52,404 nucleotides of DNA from the NCBI GenBank assembly GCA_002503985.1, contig DASW01000005.1, forward strand, positions 1 to 52,404, in the 5' to 3' direction. Position 1 is the first letter of the stretch. Each line of letters starts with the position of its first letter. Source of the DNA: Thermoplasmata archaeon UBA61. GTDB lineage: Archaea > Thermoplasmatota > Thermoplasmata > Lutacidiplasmatales > UBA184. The translations under genes were made by a program, and so were the position numbers. The notes beneath the pieces are model-generated. The model did no database searches, was not told the DNA's origin, and saw only the letters and a list, made by a program, of their open reading frames with translations. Below are positions 26,937-35,024 of this stretch, one piece after another.

Positions 26937-28058
26937 GTGATGCGACCGCTAGCCCAGGAGATCCTGGCTCACCTGCCCGGAGACACGAAGAGGGCCCCCG
27001 AGGCACCGCCACCGACGAACGACGACGCGGAGCTCGAGGCGGTCCTCGCCTCGCTCAAGACCAACATCAAGGTCGTCGGCTGCGGCGGAGGCGGCTGCAA
27101 CACCATCAACCGGCTCGCGGAGGAAGGGCTCGCGGGCGCGGAGATGGTCGCCGCCAACACCGATGCGCAGCACCTGCTCGCGATCCACTCCCCTCGCAAG
27201 ATCCTCCTCGGGCGCCGGCTCACGCGTGGCCTCGGCGCCGGGGCGCTCCCGCAGGTCGGGGAGCAAGCGGCCCACGAGGCGGAGGACGAGCTCAAGAAGG
27301 CGCTCGCGAACTCCGACATGGTCTTCATCACGCTCGGGCTCGGAGGGGGCACGGGCACGGGGTCGGCCCCCGTCATCGCGAAGTGCGCGAAGGACGCGGG
27401 TGGCGGTAACCCGCTCACGATCGCGGTCTGCACGCTTCCGTTCGCCTCCGAAGGGCTCGTGCGCCAGGAGAACGCGATGTGGGGCCTCGAGCGGCTGCGC
27501 GAGGTCGTCGACACGGTCATCACGATCCCGAACGACCGTCTCCTCGAGCTCGTTCCTCGCCTGCCGATCCAGACCGCCTTCAAGGTCGCCGACTCCGTCC
27601 TCGCGCGAGCGATCCGGGGGATCACCGAGATCATCACCCGCCCGGGGCTCGTGAACCTCGACTTCAACGACCTGCGCACGATCATGAAGGGCGGAGGGGT
27701 CGCCCTCATCGGCATCGGGGAGTCGGAGAGCGACAACCGCGCCGAGGACGCGGTCCTCGAGGCGATCAACTCCCCGCTCCTGCACGTCGACATCGCGGGC
27801 GCGACCGGCGCGCTCATCAACGTCACCGGCGGGCCGGACATGACGGTGAGCGAGGCCCAGAAGGCCGCCGAGGTCGTCCAGAAGACGATCAGCCCGACGG
27901 CCCGGATCATCTGGGGAGCCGCCGTCGACAACACCATGCAGAGCACGATCCGGGTCATGCTGGTAGTGACCGGAGTTAAATCCCCCCAGATTTTCGCGGG
28001 GGAGTCGAAGGGCGGTCCGGCGCGCAAGCCCGGCCCTGACCTCGACGTAGTCCACTAG
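26937..28058 (+). CDS. ftsZ: Cell division protein FtsZ
   Basis: A 373-residue tubulin-family GTPase that forms the division ring. After a 40-residue N-terminal tail it shows VVGCGGGGCNTINRL near residue 47, VAANTDAQHL near 71, and the GTP signature LGGGTGTGSAP near 138. NDRLLELVPRLPIQTAFKVAD near 203 contains the Asp-rich T7 synergy neighbourhood, and MKGGGVALIGIGES near 250 is also typical. The last 25 residues are a short linker. GTG 26937 and ATG 26940 are both possible starts. It heads an operon with secE, spt5 and rpl11, an arrangement known from several euryarchaeal genomes. Confidence 0.97.
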   Translation: MMRPLAQEILAHLPGDTKRAPEAPPPTNDDAELEAVLASLKTNIKVVGCGGGGCNTINRLAEEGLAGAEMVAANTDAQHLLAIHSPRKILLGRRLTRGLGAGALPQVGEQAAHEAEDELKKALANSDMVFITLGLGGGTGTGSAPVIAKCAKDAGGGNPLTIAVCTLPFASEGLVRQENAMWGLERLREVVDTVITIPNDRLLELVPRLPIQTAFKVADSVLARAIRGITEIITRPGLVNLDFNDLRTIMKGGGVALIGIGESESDNRAEDAVLEAINSPLLHVDIAGATGALINVTGGPDMTVSEAQKAAEVVQKTISPTARIIWGAAVDNTMQSTIRVMLVVTGVKSPQIFAGESKGGPARKPGPDLDVVH

Positions 28059-28066
28059 GGAACCGT

Positions 28067-28312
28067 ATGGCATTCCTCGACAGGGCGCGCCGCGCCCAGG
28101 ACAACTTCGACGGCCGACTGCGCAACGTCGGCCACGGCAAGTACGGTCGCATCCTCCGGATGGCCCGTCGGCCGACCTCGGAGGAGTACGTCAAGGTCCT
28201 CGAAGTGACGGCGCTCGGGGCGGCGCTGATCGGTCTCACGGGATTTGGGATCTACATCTTCTTCAATCAGGTCGCGCCCTGGATCTGGGCGAACTTGTTC
28301 AGCGGCCTGTAA
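28067..28312 (+). CDS. secE: Protein translocase SecE/Sec61-gamma
   Basis: An 81-residue single-span protein, the expected size of archaeal SecE. An amphipathic N-terminal helix (FLDRARRAQDNFDGRLRNVG) leads to the family motif R-M-A-R-R-P-T-S-E-E-Y, followed by one transmembrane helix (VTALGAALIGLTGFGIYIFF). It clamps the SecY pore in the cytoplasmic membrane. It starts 8 bases after ftsZ and precedes spt5, as in many archaea. Confidence 0.95.
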   Translation: MAFLDRARRAQDNFDGRLRNVGHGKYGRILRMARRPTSEEYVKVLEVTALGAALIGLTGFGIYIFFNQVAPWIWANLFSGL

Positions 28313-28332
28313 TCACCGTTAGGTTTTTCACG

Positions 28333-29331
28333 ATGGTCAGCGAAGGGAACGACGAGGGCATCGGTCTCCTCTCCGGCGGACCGCCGGAGCCCGCGGCGAA
28401 GAAGCCCGAGGCGCGCCCCGGAGCGCCCGCGACCGCCGTGCCCCCGGTGGTCGCCCCCACGCCCCCCAAGCCCGACGCGACCGCGGTCCTGTTCCTCAAG
28501 GCGGCGGACGACACGTCCCGGGACGTTACGGCCGGCACCGTCACGACGCTCTCGGCGGTCCTCACTAGCCGGGCGGCGGAGCCCCTCACGGCGACCCTCA
28601 CGGTCGAGGTCGGGTTCACGTCGACCTACGCCGGGGAAGGCGCCGAGTGGCCGGTGACCTGGACCCCCCCCGGGAAGAAGACGTCGATCGAGCTCTTCCC
28701 GCGCAAGGAGACCTATCCGATCGCGCTGGCCCCCAACACCGGGGTCCCGCTCTCCTACCATATCACCGCCCCGGTCGGTGTCCGCTACGGCGACCAGGTC
28801 GAGATCCGCCTCGCGGCCTTCACGAACGAGGGGGGCACGCCGGTCCGGCTGACTCTCGCGTGCGTCGCGCGCCAGGCCGTGCTCGCGATCAAGACCTCCC
28901 GAGGGTACGAGCGCGAGGTGGCCGACACGCTGCTCGCCCGGGCCGAGGAGAAGCCGGACGTCGTCTTCTCGCTCCTCGTCCCGTCGTCGCTCCGCGGCTA
29001 CGTCTTCGCCGAGGGGATGAGCTTCGAGGGCGTCCGGGAGATGCTGAAGGGGATCCGCAAGGCCCGAGGCCTCGTCGAGGGCGAGACGACCTTGAAGGAG
29101 GTCGAGCCGCTCCTCGTGCCCAAGATCACGGTCGAAGGGTTCGTCGAGGGCGCGATCGTCGAGCTGATCTCGGGACCGTTCAAGGGAGAGAAGGCCCGCG
29201 TAAAGAAGATCGACCAGGCCAAGGAGGAGATCACGGTCGAGCTCATCGAGGCGGTCGTTCCGATCCCGGTCACTGTCCGCGGGGACCACGTGCGCATGCT
29301 GGAAAGGGGAGGCGGGAAGAGTGGCAATTGA
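28333..29331 (+). CDS. spt5: Transcription elongation factor Spt5 with a long N-terminal extension
   Basis: A 332-residue protein whose C-terminal half (about residues 183-332) is a normal archaeal Spt5/NusG: NGN domain (VLAIKTSRGYEREVADTLLA to RGYVFAEGMSFEGVREMLKG) and KOW domain (FVEGAIVELISGPFKGEKAR). It binds RNA polymerase with Spt4 and aids processivity. The first ~180 residues are extra: an Ala/Pro-rich linker (residues 10-50) and a beta-rich segment of about 120 residues (FLKAADDTSRDVTAGTVTTL onwards) resembling an Ig-like/CARDB module. Typical archaeal Spt5 is about 150 residues. It overlaps rpl11 by 11 bases. Confidence 0.93.
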   Translation: MVSEGNDEGIGLLSGGPPEPAAKKPEARPGAPATAVPPVVAPTPPKPDATAVLFLKAADDTSRDVTAGTVTTLSAVLTSRAAEPLTATLTVEVGFTSTYAGEGAEWPVTWTPPGKKTSIELFPRKETYPIALAPNTGVPLSYHITAPVGVRYGDQVEIRLAAFTNEGGTPVRLTLACVARQAVLAIKTSRGYEREVADTLLARAEEKPDVVFSLLVPSSLRGYVFAEGMSFEGVREMLKGIRKARGLVEGETTLKEVEPLLVPKITVEGFVEGAIVELISGPFKGEKARVKKIDQAKEEITVELIEAVVPIPVTVRGDHVRMLERGGGKSGN

Positions 29332-29788
29332 GGTGAGCATCCTCGTCGAGGGTGGCAAGGCGGCGGCGGGCGCAACGCTCGGCTCCGCGCTCGGCCCCCT
29401 CGGCGTCAACGTCGGTCAGGTCGTAACGAAGATCAACGAGCAGACGAAGGAGTTCGCCGGGATGCGCGTCCCGGTGATCGTCCGCGTCGACCCCAACACC
29501 CGCGAGTTCACGCTGGTGGTCGGCCGTCCGCCGGTCGCAGCGCTCCTGCTCAAGGAAGCGAAGAAGGAGAAGGGCTCGGGCAAGCCGAAGACCGAGGTCA
29601 TCGGCGACGTCTCCCTCGAAGCCGTGAAGCGCATCGCCGAGGCGAAGGGGGACGACCTCCACGGACGCTCGATGGAGGAGAAGATGAACCAGGTGATCGG
29701 CAGCTGCGTCTCTCTCGGCATCACGGTCGGGGGCGAGGACCCTCGCACCCTCCTCAAGGCCCGGACGGCCGCGCGAGGCGCCCGATGA
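29321..29788 (+). CDS. rpl11: Ribosomal protein uL11
   Basis: A 155-residue large-subunit protein of the GTPase-associated centre. The N-terminal domain shows LVEGGKAAAGATLGSALGPL and LGVNVGQVVTKINEQTKEF; the rRNA-binding C-terminal domain shows VSLEAVKRIAEAKGDDL and VIGSCVSLGITVGG. It begins with GTG overlapping the spt5 stop. In many archaea rpl1, rpl10 and rpl12 follow; here a small unknown gene follows and rpl1 is absent. Confidence 0.96.
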   Translation: MAIEVSILVEGGKAAAGATLGSALGPLGVNVGQVVTKINEQTKEFAGMRVPVIVRVDPNTREFTLVVGRPPVAALLLKEAKKEKGSGKPKTEVIGDVSLEAVKRIAEAKGDDLHGRSMEEKMNQVIGSCVSLGITVGGEDPRTLLKARTAARGAR

Positions 29789-30084
29789 TGGGAGCCCCGG
29801 GGGGGCCCCCGCCGGACCTCTCGAACGCGGAGATCGTCGACTACTCGGTCCTCGAGGGGGATGGCAAGGTCCGCCTGAAATTGAAGGACGGCTCGGTCGT
29901 CGAGATCCGCCTCGAGATCATGAACATCCTGAGGGCCGGGAACGACCCGAACACGGGCTTGCCCGCGTACATCGTCCAGTCCGCGCCCCTCGTGCGCCTC
30001 GTAGAGTGCCCGAAGGAACTTCGCAAGACGCCCCTACGACCCGGTACCGGGCGCGACGGAAAGTCGATCCCCGGCTTCGGCTGA
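29785..30084 (+). CDS. Small conserved-looking protein downstream of rpl11
   Basis: A 99-residue protein whose ATG overlaps the rpl11 stop (ATGATG/TGA), so translation is probably coupled. It reads as a compact beta fold (EIVDYSVLEGDGKVRLKLKD, VVEIRLEIMNILRAGNDPNT, then VQSAPLVRLVECPKELRKTP) without signal peptide or membrane segment. I do not recognise the family. The overlap with rpl11 and position in a core expression operon suggest a translation- or transcription-linked role, but this is inference only. Confidence 0.75.
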   Translation: MMGAPGGPPPDLSNAEIVDYSVLEGDGKVRLKLKDGSVVEIRLEIMNILRAGNDPNTGLPAYIVQSAPLVRLVECPKELRKTPLRPGTGRDGKSIPGFG

Positions 30085-30426
30085 AGCGCACCCGAACAGA
30101 AGGGGCCCTAGGGATTTGCATCAATAATTAGTTACTACTTCTATAAGAAGATAGCCAATACATCCCTCGGGGTTGAAGCACCCTCAGCCGGGCCGCCCGT
30201 CCGAGGCGAAGGCCGGGGGCATTAGGGTGGGCGAGCGGACCACGTCAAGGTCGTTTGACCGCCTGTTCATCCACCCCTGTGCTACGTCCCCGCCGGGGAC
30301 GGCGTTGAGCTCTCGTCGAGCGAGCGTGTCGGTCAACCGGGGTCGGGCAGGTCGTCGGCAGGACCAATACGACCCCGGGGTATCCCGCCGCGACACGGGA
30401 GCGCGTCCGCCTTCCTGAGCGATACC
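30085..30426. promoter_or_regulatory. 342-base non-coding gap before the hydrogenase operon
   Basis: No convincing gene is seen. Positions 30117-30170 are strikingly AT-rich for this genome and contain aataattagttactac followed by the perfect inverted repeat CTTCT-ATA-AGAAG at 30138-30150, with a TATAAG inside it. This could be a promoter with an operator lying over the TATA element, or the terminator region of the ribosomal operon. A second weak element, ccaatacgac, lies near 30363. hydB begins with ATG at 30427, so a transcript from 30138 would have a leader of over 250 bases. Confidence 0.45.
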
Positions 30427-31581
30427 ATGGATACACTGAAGGTCGGAGATCGCCGGGTCCTCGAGCGGCACGACTTCCCATCTCTCTTCCGTGCGCTGCA
30501 AGCGAAGGGGTACCAGGTGGTGGGGCCCACCGTCCGGGATGGGGCGATCGTCTACGACCAACTCTCGGGCGTCGACGACCTTCCGGTCGGCTGGACCGAC
30601 CGTCAAGAGGCGGGGAAGTACCGCTTGGAGCGCCGAAAGGACGAGGCGCTCTTCGGCTACACGGTCGGACCGTTCTCCTGGAAGAAGTTCCTCTACCCCT
30701 CCCACGAGAGGCTCTGGACCGCGAGCCGGGACGGCCCCTCCTTCGTCATCACTCCGGAACCGGTCGACGGACCTCCGCTCGCCTTCCTCGGGATGCGGGC
30801 GTGCGAGCTCGCCGGCGTCTCCGTCCAGGACCGCGTGTTCATGGGCGGGCCGTACGTCGACCCCGGCTACGCCGCGAGGCGCCGGAAGGTCCTGCGGATC
30901 GCCGTGCAGTGCGGGCAGGCGGGCGGGACCTGCTTCTGTGTTTCGATGGGGACGGGTCCGGGCGTCCAAGAGGGCGCCGACCTGATCGTCACCGAGGTTC
31001 TGGAGGGAAAGCGGCACTACTTCCTCGTCCAGGTCGGTTCGAGCGAAGGCGCCGCCGTTCTATCGGACGTCCCGCTCAAGGCCGCCGCTCCGGATGACCC
31101 GGCGAAGGCCGATGCGATCGTCTCGCGCGCGGCGGCCTCGATGGGTCGGGCGCTCGACACGGACGGGATCCACGACCTGCTGCTCAAGAACCTCGAGCAC
31201 CCCCGGTGGGAGATCGTCGCTCGTCGGTGCCTTTCGTGCACCAACTGTACGATGGTCTGTCCTACGTGCTTCTGCAGCAACCAGGAGGAGGTCCCCGACC
31301 TCGCGGTCGAGAAGGTCGAGCGCTGGCGGCGCTGGGACTCCTGCTTCAACCTCGGGCTTACCGAGATGCACGGCCAGGCGGTCCGGAAGACGAACCTCTC
31401 CCGGTACCGCCAGTGGCTCACCCACAAGCTCGCGAGCTGGCATGACCAGTTCGGCACCTCGGGATGCGTCGGCTGCGGCCGCTGCATCACCTGGTGCCCC
31501 GTCGGGATCGACCTCACGGAAGAGGTCGCGGCGATCCGGACGGTTCCGCCTGCCCCGGCGACCTCGGAGGGAAAGAAATGA
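30427..31581 (+). CDS. hydB: Group 3b [NiFe]-hydrogenase beta subunit (4Fe-4S)
   Basis: A 384-residue iron-sulfur subunit of the cytoplasmic NAD(P)-linked sulfhydrogenase type, also related to anaerobic sulfite reductase subunit A. Cysteine motifs: MRACELAG near residue 122, CGQAGGTCFCVSMGTG near 163, and two [4Fe-4S] ferredoxin motifs, CLSCTNCTMVCPTCFC near 268 and CVGCGRCITWCPVGID near 349. It would pass electrons between the small subunit and HydG. It opens a seven-gene operon with overlapping or nearly touching genes. Its stop overlaps the next start (ATGA). Confidence 0.92.
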   Translation: MDTLKVGDRRVLERHDFPSLFRALQAKGYQVVGPTVRDGAIVYDQLSGVDDLPVGWTDRQEAGKYRLERRKDEALFGYTVGPFSWKKFLYPSHERLWTASRDGPSFVITPEPVDGPPLAFLGMRACELAGVSVQDRVFMGGPYVDPGYAARRRKVLRIAVQCGQAGGTCFCVSMGTGPGVQEGADLIVTEVLEGKRHYFLVQVGSSEGAAVLSDVPLKAAAPDDPAKADAIVSRAAASMGRALDTDGIHDLLLKNLEHPRWEIVARRCLSCTNCTMVCPTCFCSNQEEVPDLAVEKVERWRRWDSCFNLGLTEMHGQAVRKTNLSRYRQWLTHKLASWHDQFGTSGCVGCGRCITWCPVGIDLTEEVAAIRTVPPAPATSEGKK

Positions 31582-32048
31582 CCGCAACCGCAAGCGAAGC
31601 CATCGCCGACCGCGTCCTACGCCACCCGTTCTTCGTCGATATCGACCCGACCCTTGTCCATGCGATGGTCTCGAAGGCCGAGGAGAGGTCCTACGATGTC
31701 GGCGAGATGCTGGTGCACGAAGGAAGACCCGCCGAGGAGTTCTTCCTCGTGATCGAGGGGAAGATCGCGCTCGAGGTCGGGGCGGGCGACCGCCCGGGGA
31801 TCACGGTCGAGACGATCGAGAAAGGAGAGATCCTGGGTTGGTCGTGGCTCGTCGCGCCCTACCGGTGGCGGTTCGATGCGCGCGCTTCCAAGCCGACGAA
31901 GGTGATCGCCATCAACGCCGCGGCGGCCCGGTACGCCCTCGCCGCTCACCCGGCGTTCGGCTATCACTTCCTGATGAAGCTCCTGCCGGTGATCGCCGAC
32001 CGACTCGAGAACACCCGGGTGCAGCTCTTGGACATCCATGGCCACTGA
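31578..32048 (+). CDS. Cyclic-nucleotide-binding domain protein within the hydrogenase operon
   Basis: A 156-residue protein made of a single Crp-type beta-roll. EEFFLVIEGKIALEVGAG near residue 55 and IEKGEILGWSWLVAPYRWRF near 79, then DARASKPTKVIAINAAAARY, match the cyclic-nucleotide-binding fold with an altered phosphate-binding cassette (GWSWL in place of the usual GE-x-A/S pattern). A C-terminal helix follows but there is no helix-turn-helix, so it is not a Crp/Fnr repressor in the usual sense. It overlaps hydB (ATGA) and hydG (11 bases), so it is co-produced with the enzyme and may be a ligand sensor or structural partner. Confidence 0.88.
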   Translation: MTATASEAIADRVLRHPFFVDIDPTLVHAMVSKAEERSYDVGEMLVHEGRPAEEFFLVIEGKIALEVGAGDRPGITVETIEKGEILGWSWLVAPYRWRFDARASKPTKVIAINAAAARYALAAHPAFGYHFLMKLLPVIADRLENTRVQLLDIHGH

Positions 32049-32919
32049 CGCGATCCACCCCCAGACGCACTCGCACGGGGCGGGCAGCGGCGCCGCTCAC
32101 CCGTTCGCCCCCCGACCGTTCGTCGTCACCGCCCGGACGCAGGAGACGCCCGACACCGTCACCCTGCGGCTGGCCCCGAAGCTGTCGGGAGACCGCCTCT
32201 CCTTCAAGGGCGGCCAGTTCAACATGGTCTACGTCTTTGGCGTGGGAGAGTCCGCGATCTCGATCAGCGGAGACACCACCCACCCCGAGGAGCTCGTCCA
32301 CACGGTCCGCGCCGTGGGTAAGGTCACGAACGCGCTCGCCGCCCTAACGCCCGGGGCCGTCGTCGGCATCCGGGGACCGTACGGCCAAGGGTGGCCGCTC
32401 GATTCGGCCCGGGGCCGCGACGTCGTGATCGTGGCGGGTGGCCTAGGGCTTCCGCCGTTGCGGCCGACCCTGTACGAGATCTTCCGCCACCGAGAGTCCT
32501 TCGGCCGCGTGGAGATCATCTACGGTGCCCGCACTCCGAAGGACCTGGTCTTTGCCGAAGAGGTGCGGACCTGGCTCCAACGCTCGGACCTGAGGATCCA
32601 GATCACGGTGGACGCCGCGGGCCGCGACTGGAACGGCGACGTCGGTGTCGTCACGGTGAGGATCCCGGACGCCCGGTTCGACGCGCCGAACACCACCGCG
32701 TTCGTCTGCGGTCCCGAGATCATGATGAAGTTCACCGCCCAGGCGCTCGCCCAGCGGGGAGTGCCTACGGAGTCGATCTGGCTCTCGATGGAGAGGAACA
32801 TGAAGTGCGCGCTCGGATTCTGCGGTCACTGCCAGTACGGTCCGTCGTTCGTCTGCCGGGACGGCCCGTGCCTCCCGTACAAGACGCTCGCGCCGCTGCT
32901 CGCCGTCAAGGAGGTCTAA
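32038..32919 (+). CDS. hydG: Group 3b hydrogenase gamma subunit (FAD/NAD(P)H diaphorase)
   Basis: A 293-residue flavin reductase-like subunit that exchanges electrons with NAD(P)H. The FAD domain includes FKGGQFNMVYVFGVGESAIS near residue 60. The pyridine-nucleotide domain includes IVAGGLGLPPLRPTLYEI near 131 and VEIIYGARTPKDLVF near 160. The C-terminal cysteine motif MKCALGFCGHCQYG then FVCRDGPC binds a [2Fe-2S] cluster, as in dihydroorotate dehydrogenase electron-transfer subunits. It lies between the CNBD gene and hydD, 5 bases before the latter. Confidence 0.94.
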   Translation: MATDAIHPQTHSHGAGSGAAHPFAPRPFVVTARTQETPDTVTLRLAPKLSGDRLSFKGGQFNMVYVFGVGESAISISGDTTHPEELVHTVRAVGKVTNALAALTPGAVVGIRGPYGQGWPLDSARGRDVVIVAGGLGLPPLRPTLYEIFRHRESFGRVEIIYGARTPKDLVFAEEVRTWLQRSDLRIQITVDAAGRDWNGDVGVVTVRIPDARFDAPNTTAFVCGPEIMMKFTAQALAQRGVPTESIWLSMERNMKCALGFCGHCQYGPSFVCRDGPCLPYKTLAPLLAVKEV

Positions 32920-32924
32920 GGGCG

Positions 32925-33719
32925 ATGACCGAGGCCCGCAAGCCCCGTCTCGGGGTCTTCAAGTTCGCCTCGTGCGACGGCTGCCAGCTCTCGATCCTCG
33001 ACTGCGAGGACGAGCTCCTCGCCATCACGGGCGCGGTCGACATCGGCGACTTCCGGGAAGCCTCGAGCGCGGTCCTCGAGGGCCCCTACGACCTGTCCCT
33101 GGTCGAGGGGTCCGTGACGACGGCGCACGACGCGCAGCGGATCAAGGAGATCCGCGCGCAGTCGAAGGCTCTCGTGACGATCGGCGCGTGCGCGACGGCC
33201 GGCGGGATCCAGGCGCTCAAGAACTTCGGGAACGTGGACGAGTACCGACGCGTGGTCTACGCGCGGCCCGAGTACATCGAGAGCCTCGCGACCTCGACGG
33301 CGATCGCGGACCACGTCCCGGTCGACTTCGAGCTGCGGGGATGCCCGATCAGCAAGGTGCAGCTCCTCGAGGCGCTGAGCGCGTTCCTGCAGGGGCGCGC
33401 GCCCAACCTCCCGAACGAGAGCGTATGCATCGAGTGCAAGCGACGCGGCACCGTCTGCGTCCTGGTCGCCCACGGGACGCCCTGCCTGGGCCCCGTGACG
33501 CAGGCCGGCTGCGGGGCGATCTGCCCCGCGTTCAACCGGGGATGCTACGGCTGCTTCGGTCCTCAGGGGACCCCGAACACCGCGTCCCTCACGGCCGAGC
33601 TCAAGACCCTCGGGATGGCCCCTCCGGCCGTCCAGCGGCTCTTCCGGACCTTCAACGCGAACGCCCCCGCCTTCAAGGCCGCGAGCGAAGCCGCCGTCGC
33701 GGAGGCGAAGGCCCCATGA
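32925..33719 (+). CDS. hydD: Group 3b hydrogenase delta (small) subunit
   Basis: A 264-residue [NiFe]-hydrogenase small subunit. The proximal-cluster ligands are C17-D-G-C20 in FKFASCDGCQLSILDCEDEL, with further ligands in IGACATAGG near residue 88, CIECKRRGTVCVLVAHGTPC near 168 and CPAFNRGCYGCFGP near 199. This carries several iron-sulfur clusters linking the Ni-Fe site to HydB and HydG. No twin-arginine signal is present, as expected for a cytoplasmic group 3 enzyme. Overlaps hydA by 4 bases (ATGA). Confidence 0.95.
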   Translation: MTEARKPRLGVFKFASCDGCQLSILDCEDELLAITGAVDIGDFREASSAVLEGPYDLSLVEGSVTTAHDAQRIKEIRAQSKALVTIGACATAGGIQALKNFGNVDEYRRVVYARPEYIESLATSTAIADHVPVDFELRGCPISKVQLLEALSAFLQGRAPNLPNESVCIECKRRGTVCVLVAHGTPCLGPVTQAGCGAICPAFNRGCYGCFGPQGTPNTASLTAELKTLGMAPPAVQRLFRTFNANAPAFKAASEAAVAEAKAP

Positions 33720-35014
33720 CCGAGCGGACGATCGGGATCGACTACATTGCCCGCGTGGAGGGCGAGGGCGCTCTCAAGGTCCGCATCCAGAACAACCACG
33801 TCGAGGACGTCCAGCTCAAGATCTTCGAACCGCCCCGCTTCTTCGAGGCGTTCCTGCGCGGCCGCTCCTACCTCGAGGCCCCGGACATCACCGCCCGTAT
33901 CTGCGGGATCTGCCCGGTCGCCTACCAGATGAGCTCGGTCCATGCGATGGAGCGGGCGCTTGGGATGAAGGTCGGCGGCCAGATCCGGGAGCTCCGCCGC
34001 CTCCTCTACTGCGGGGAGTGGATCGAGAGCCACCCGCTGCACATCTTCCTCCTGCACGCCCCGGATTTCCTCGGGTACCCGGACGCCATCCACATGGCGA
34101 AGGACTACCCGGACGCGGTCAAGCTCGGCCTCGCGCTCAAGAAGGTCGGGAACTCGCTCATGACCCTCCTCGGAGGGCGCGAGATCCACCCGATCAACGT
34201 ACGTGTCGGCGGCTTCTATCGGGCCCCGACCGTGAACGAGCTCAAGGCGTTCCGCCCCCAGCTCGTCGAGGCGATGAAGCTCGCCGAGACGACCGTGCAC
34301 TTCACGGCCGACCTCGACTTCCCCAACATCGAGGAGGACTACGAGTTCGTCTCCCTGCGGCACGAGCGGGAGTACCCGCTGTGTGACGGCGACCTGGTCT
34401 CGAGCAAGGGCATCAAGGTCCCGCAGGACCGGTGGGACGACGTCTTCGAGGAAGTACAGGCCCCGTACGCGAACGCCCTTCAGTCGGTCCGAAAGGGCGG
34501 CGGCACTTCCTACCTCGTCGGTCCGCTCGCACGCTACGCGCTCAACCGCGACCACCTCTCCCCCCGCGCCGACCAGCTCGCGCGCGAGGTCGGCCTCGAG
34601 AACGTGGTCCGCAACCCCTACCGCAGCGTCGTCGTGCGGGCGGTCGAGACCGTCTACGCGATCGAGGAAGCGCTCCGCATCATCGACCAGTACGAGCGCC
34701 CCGACCCCTCGTGGGTCGAGCCCCCGCCGGTCACGAAGTCGGTCACCGGGGGCGCCGTATCCGAGGCGCCGCGCGGGATCCTCTATCACCGTTACCGCAT
34801 CGGGCCTGGAGGCCTCATCGAGGACGCAAAGATCGTCGCTCCGACCTCCCAGAACCAGAAGCGGATCGAGGACGATGTTCGGCATCTCGTGGAGCGCTCC
34901 CTCGCGCTCGACGACCCGGCGCTCACGAACGCCTGCGAGCGGGCGATCCGAAACCACGACCCCTGCATTTCGTGCGCGACGCATTTCCTGAAGCTCGATA
35001 TTGAGCGGCGCTAA
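33716..35014 (+). CDS. hydA: Group 3b hydrogenase alpha (large, Ni-Fe) subunit
   Basis: A 432-residue catalytic subunit. The N-terminal L1 ligands are RIC63GIC66P and the C-terminal L2 ligands are DPC417ISC420ATH423. A nine-residue tail follows the His, which is the peptide expected to be removed by the maturation protease encoded next. Full ligand sets mean the site should be active. Enzymes of this group couple H2 and NADP(H), and some reduce sulfur or polysulfide; direction here is unknown. Group 3b assignment rests on the BGDA subunit set and is not confirmed by a tree. Confidence 0.95.
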   Translation: MTERTIGIDYIARVEGEGALKVRIQNNHVEDVQLKIFEPPRFFEAFLRGRSYLEAPDITARICGICPVAYQMSSVHAMERALGMKVGGQIRELRRLLYCGEWIESHPLHIFLLHAPDFLGYPDAIHMAKDYPDAVKLGLALKKVGNSLMTLLGGREIHPINVRVGGFYRAPTVNELKAFRPQLVEAMKLAETTVHFTADLDFPNIEEDYEFVSLRHEREYPLCDGDLVSSKGIKVPQDRWDDVFEEVQAPYANALQSVRKGGGTSYLVGPLARYALNRDHLSPRADQLAREVGLENVVRNPYRSVVVRAVETVYAIEEALRIIDQYERPDPSWVEPPPVTKSVTGGAVSEAPRGILYHRYRIGPGGLIEDAKIVAPTSQNQKRIEDDVRHLVERSLALDDPALTNACERAIRNHDPCISCATHFLKLDIERR

Positions 35015-35024
35015 GACCCGGGGG

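Noticed and set aside
26949..28073. Long minus-strand open frame antisense to ftsZ
   Set aside because: The opposite strand encodes a complete, strongly conserved FtsZ; the antisense product is Arg/Asp/Gly-rich without domains, as usual for GC-rich shadows.
28267..29409. Antisense frame over spt5
   Set aside because: Shadow of Spt5/uL11; no motif.
30085..30426. rpl1 or another ribosomal gene after rpl11
   Set aside because: No uL1-like sequence is present; the stretch is AT-rich regulatory DNA followed by frames without domains.
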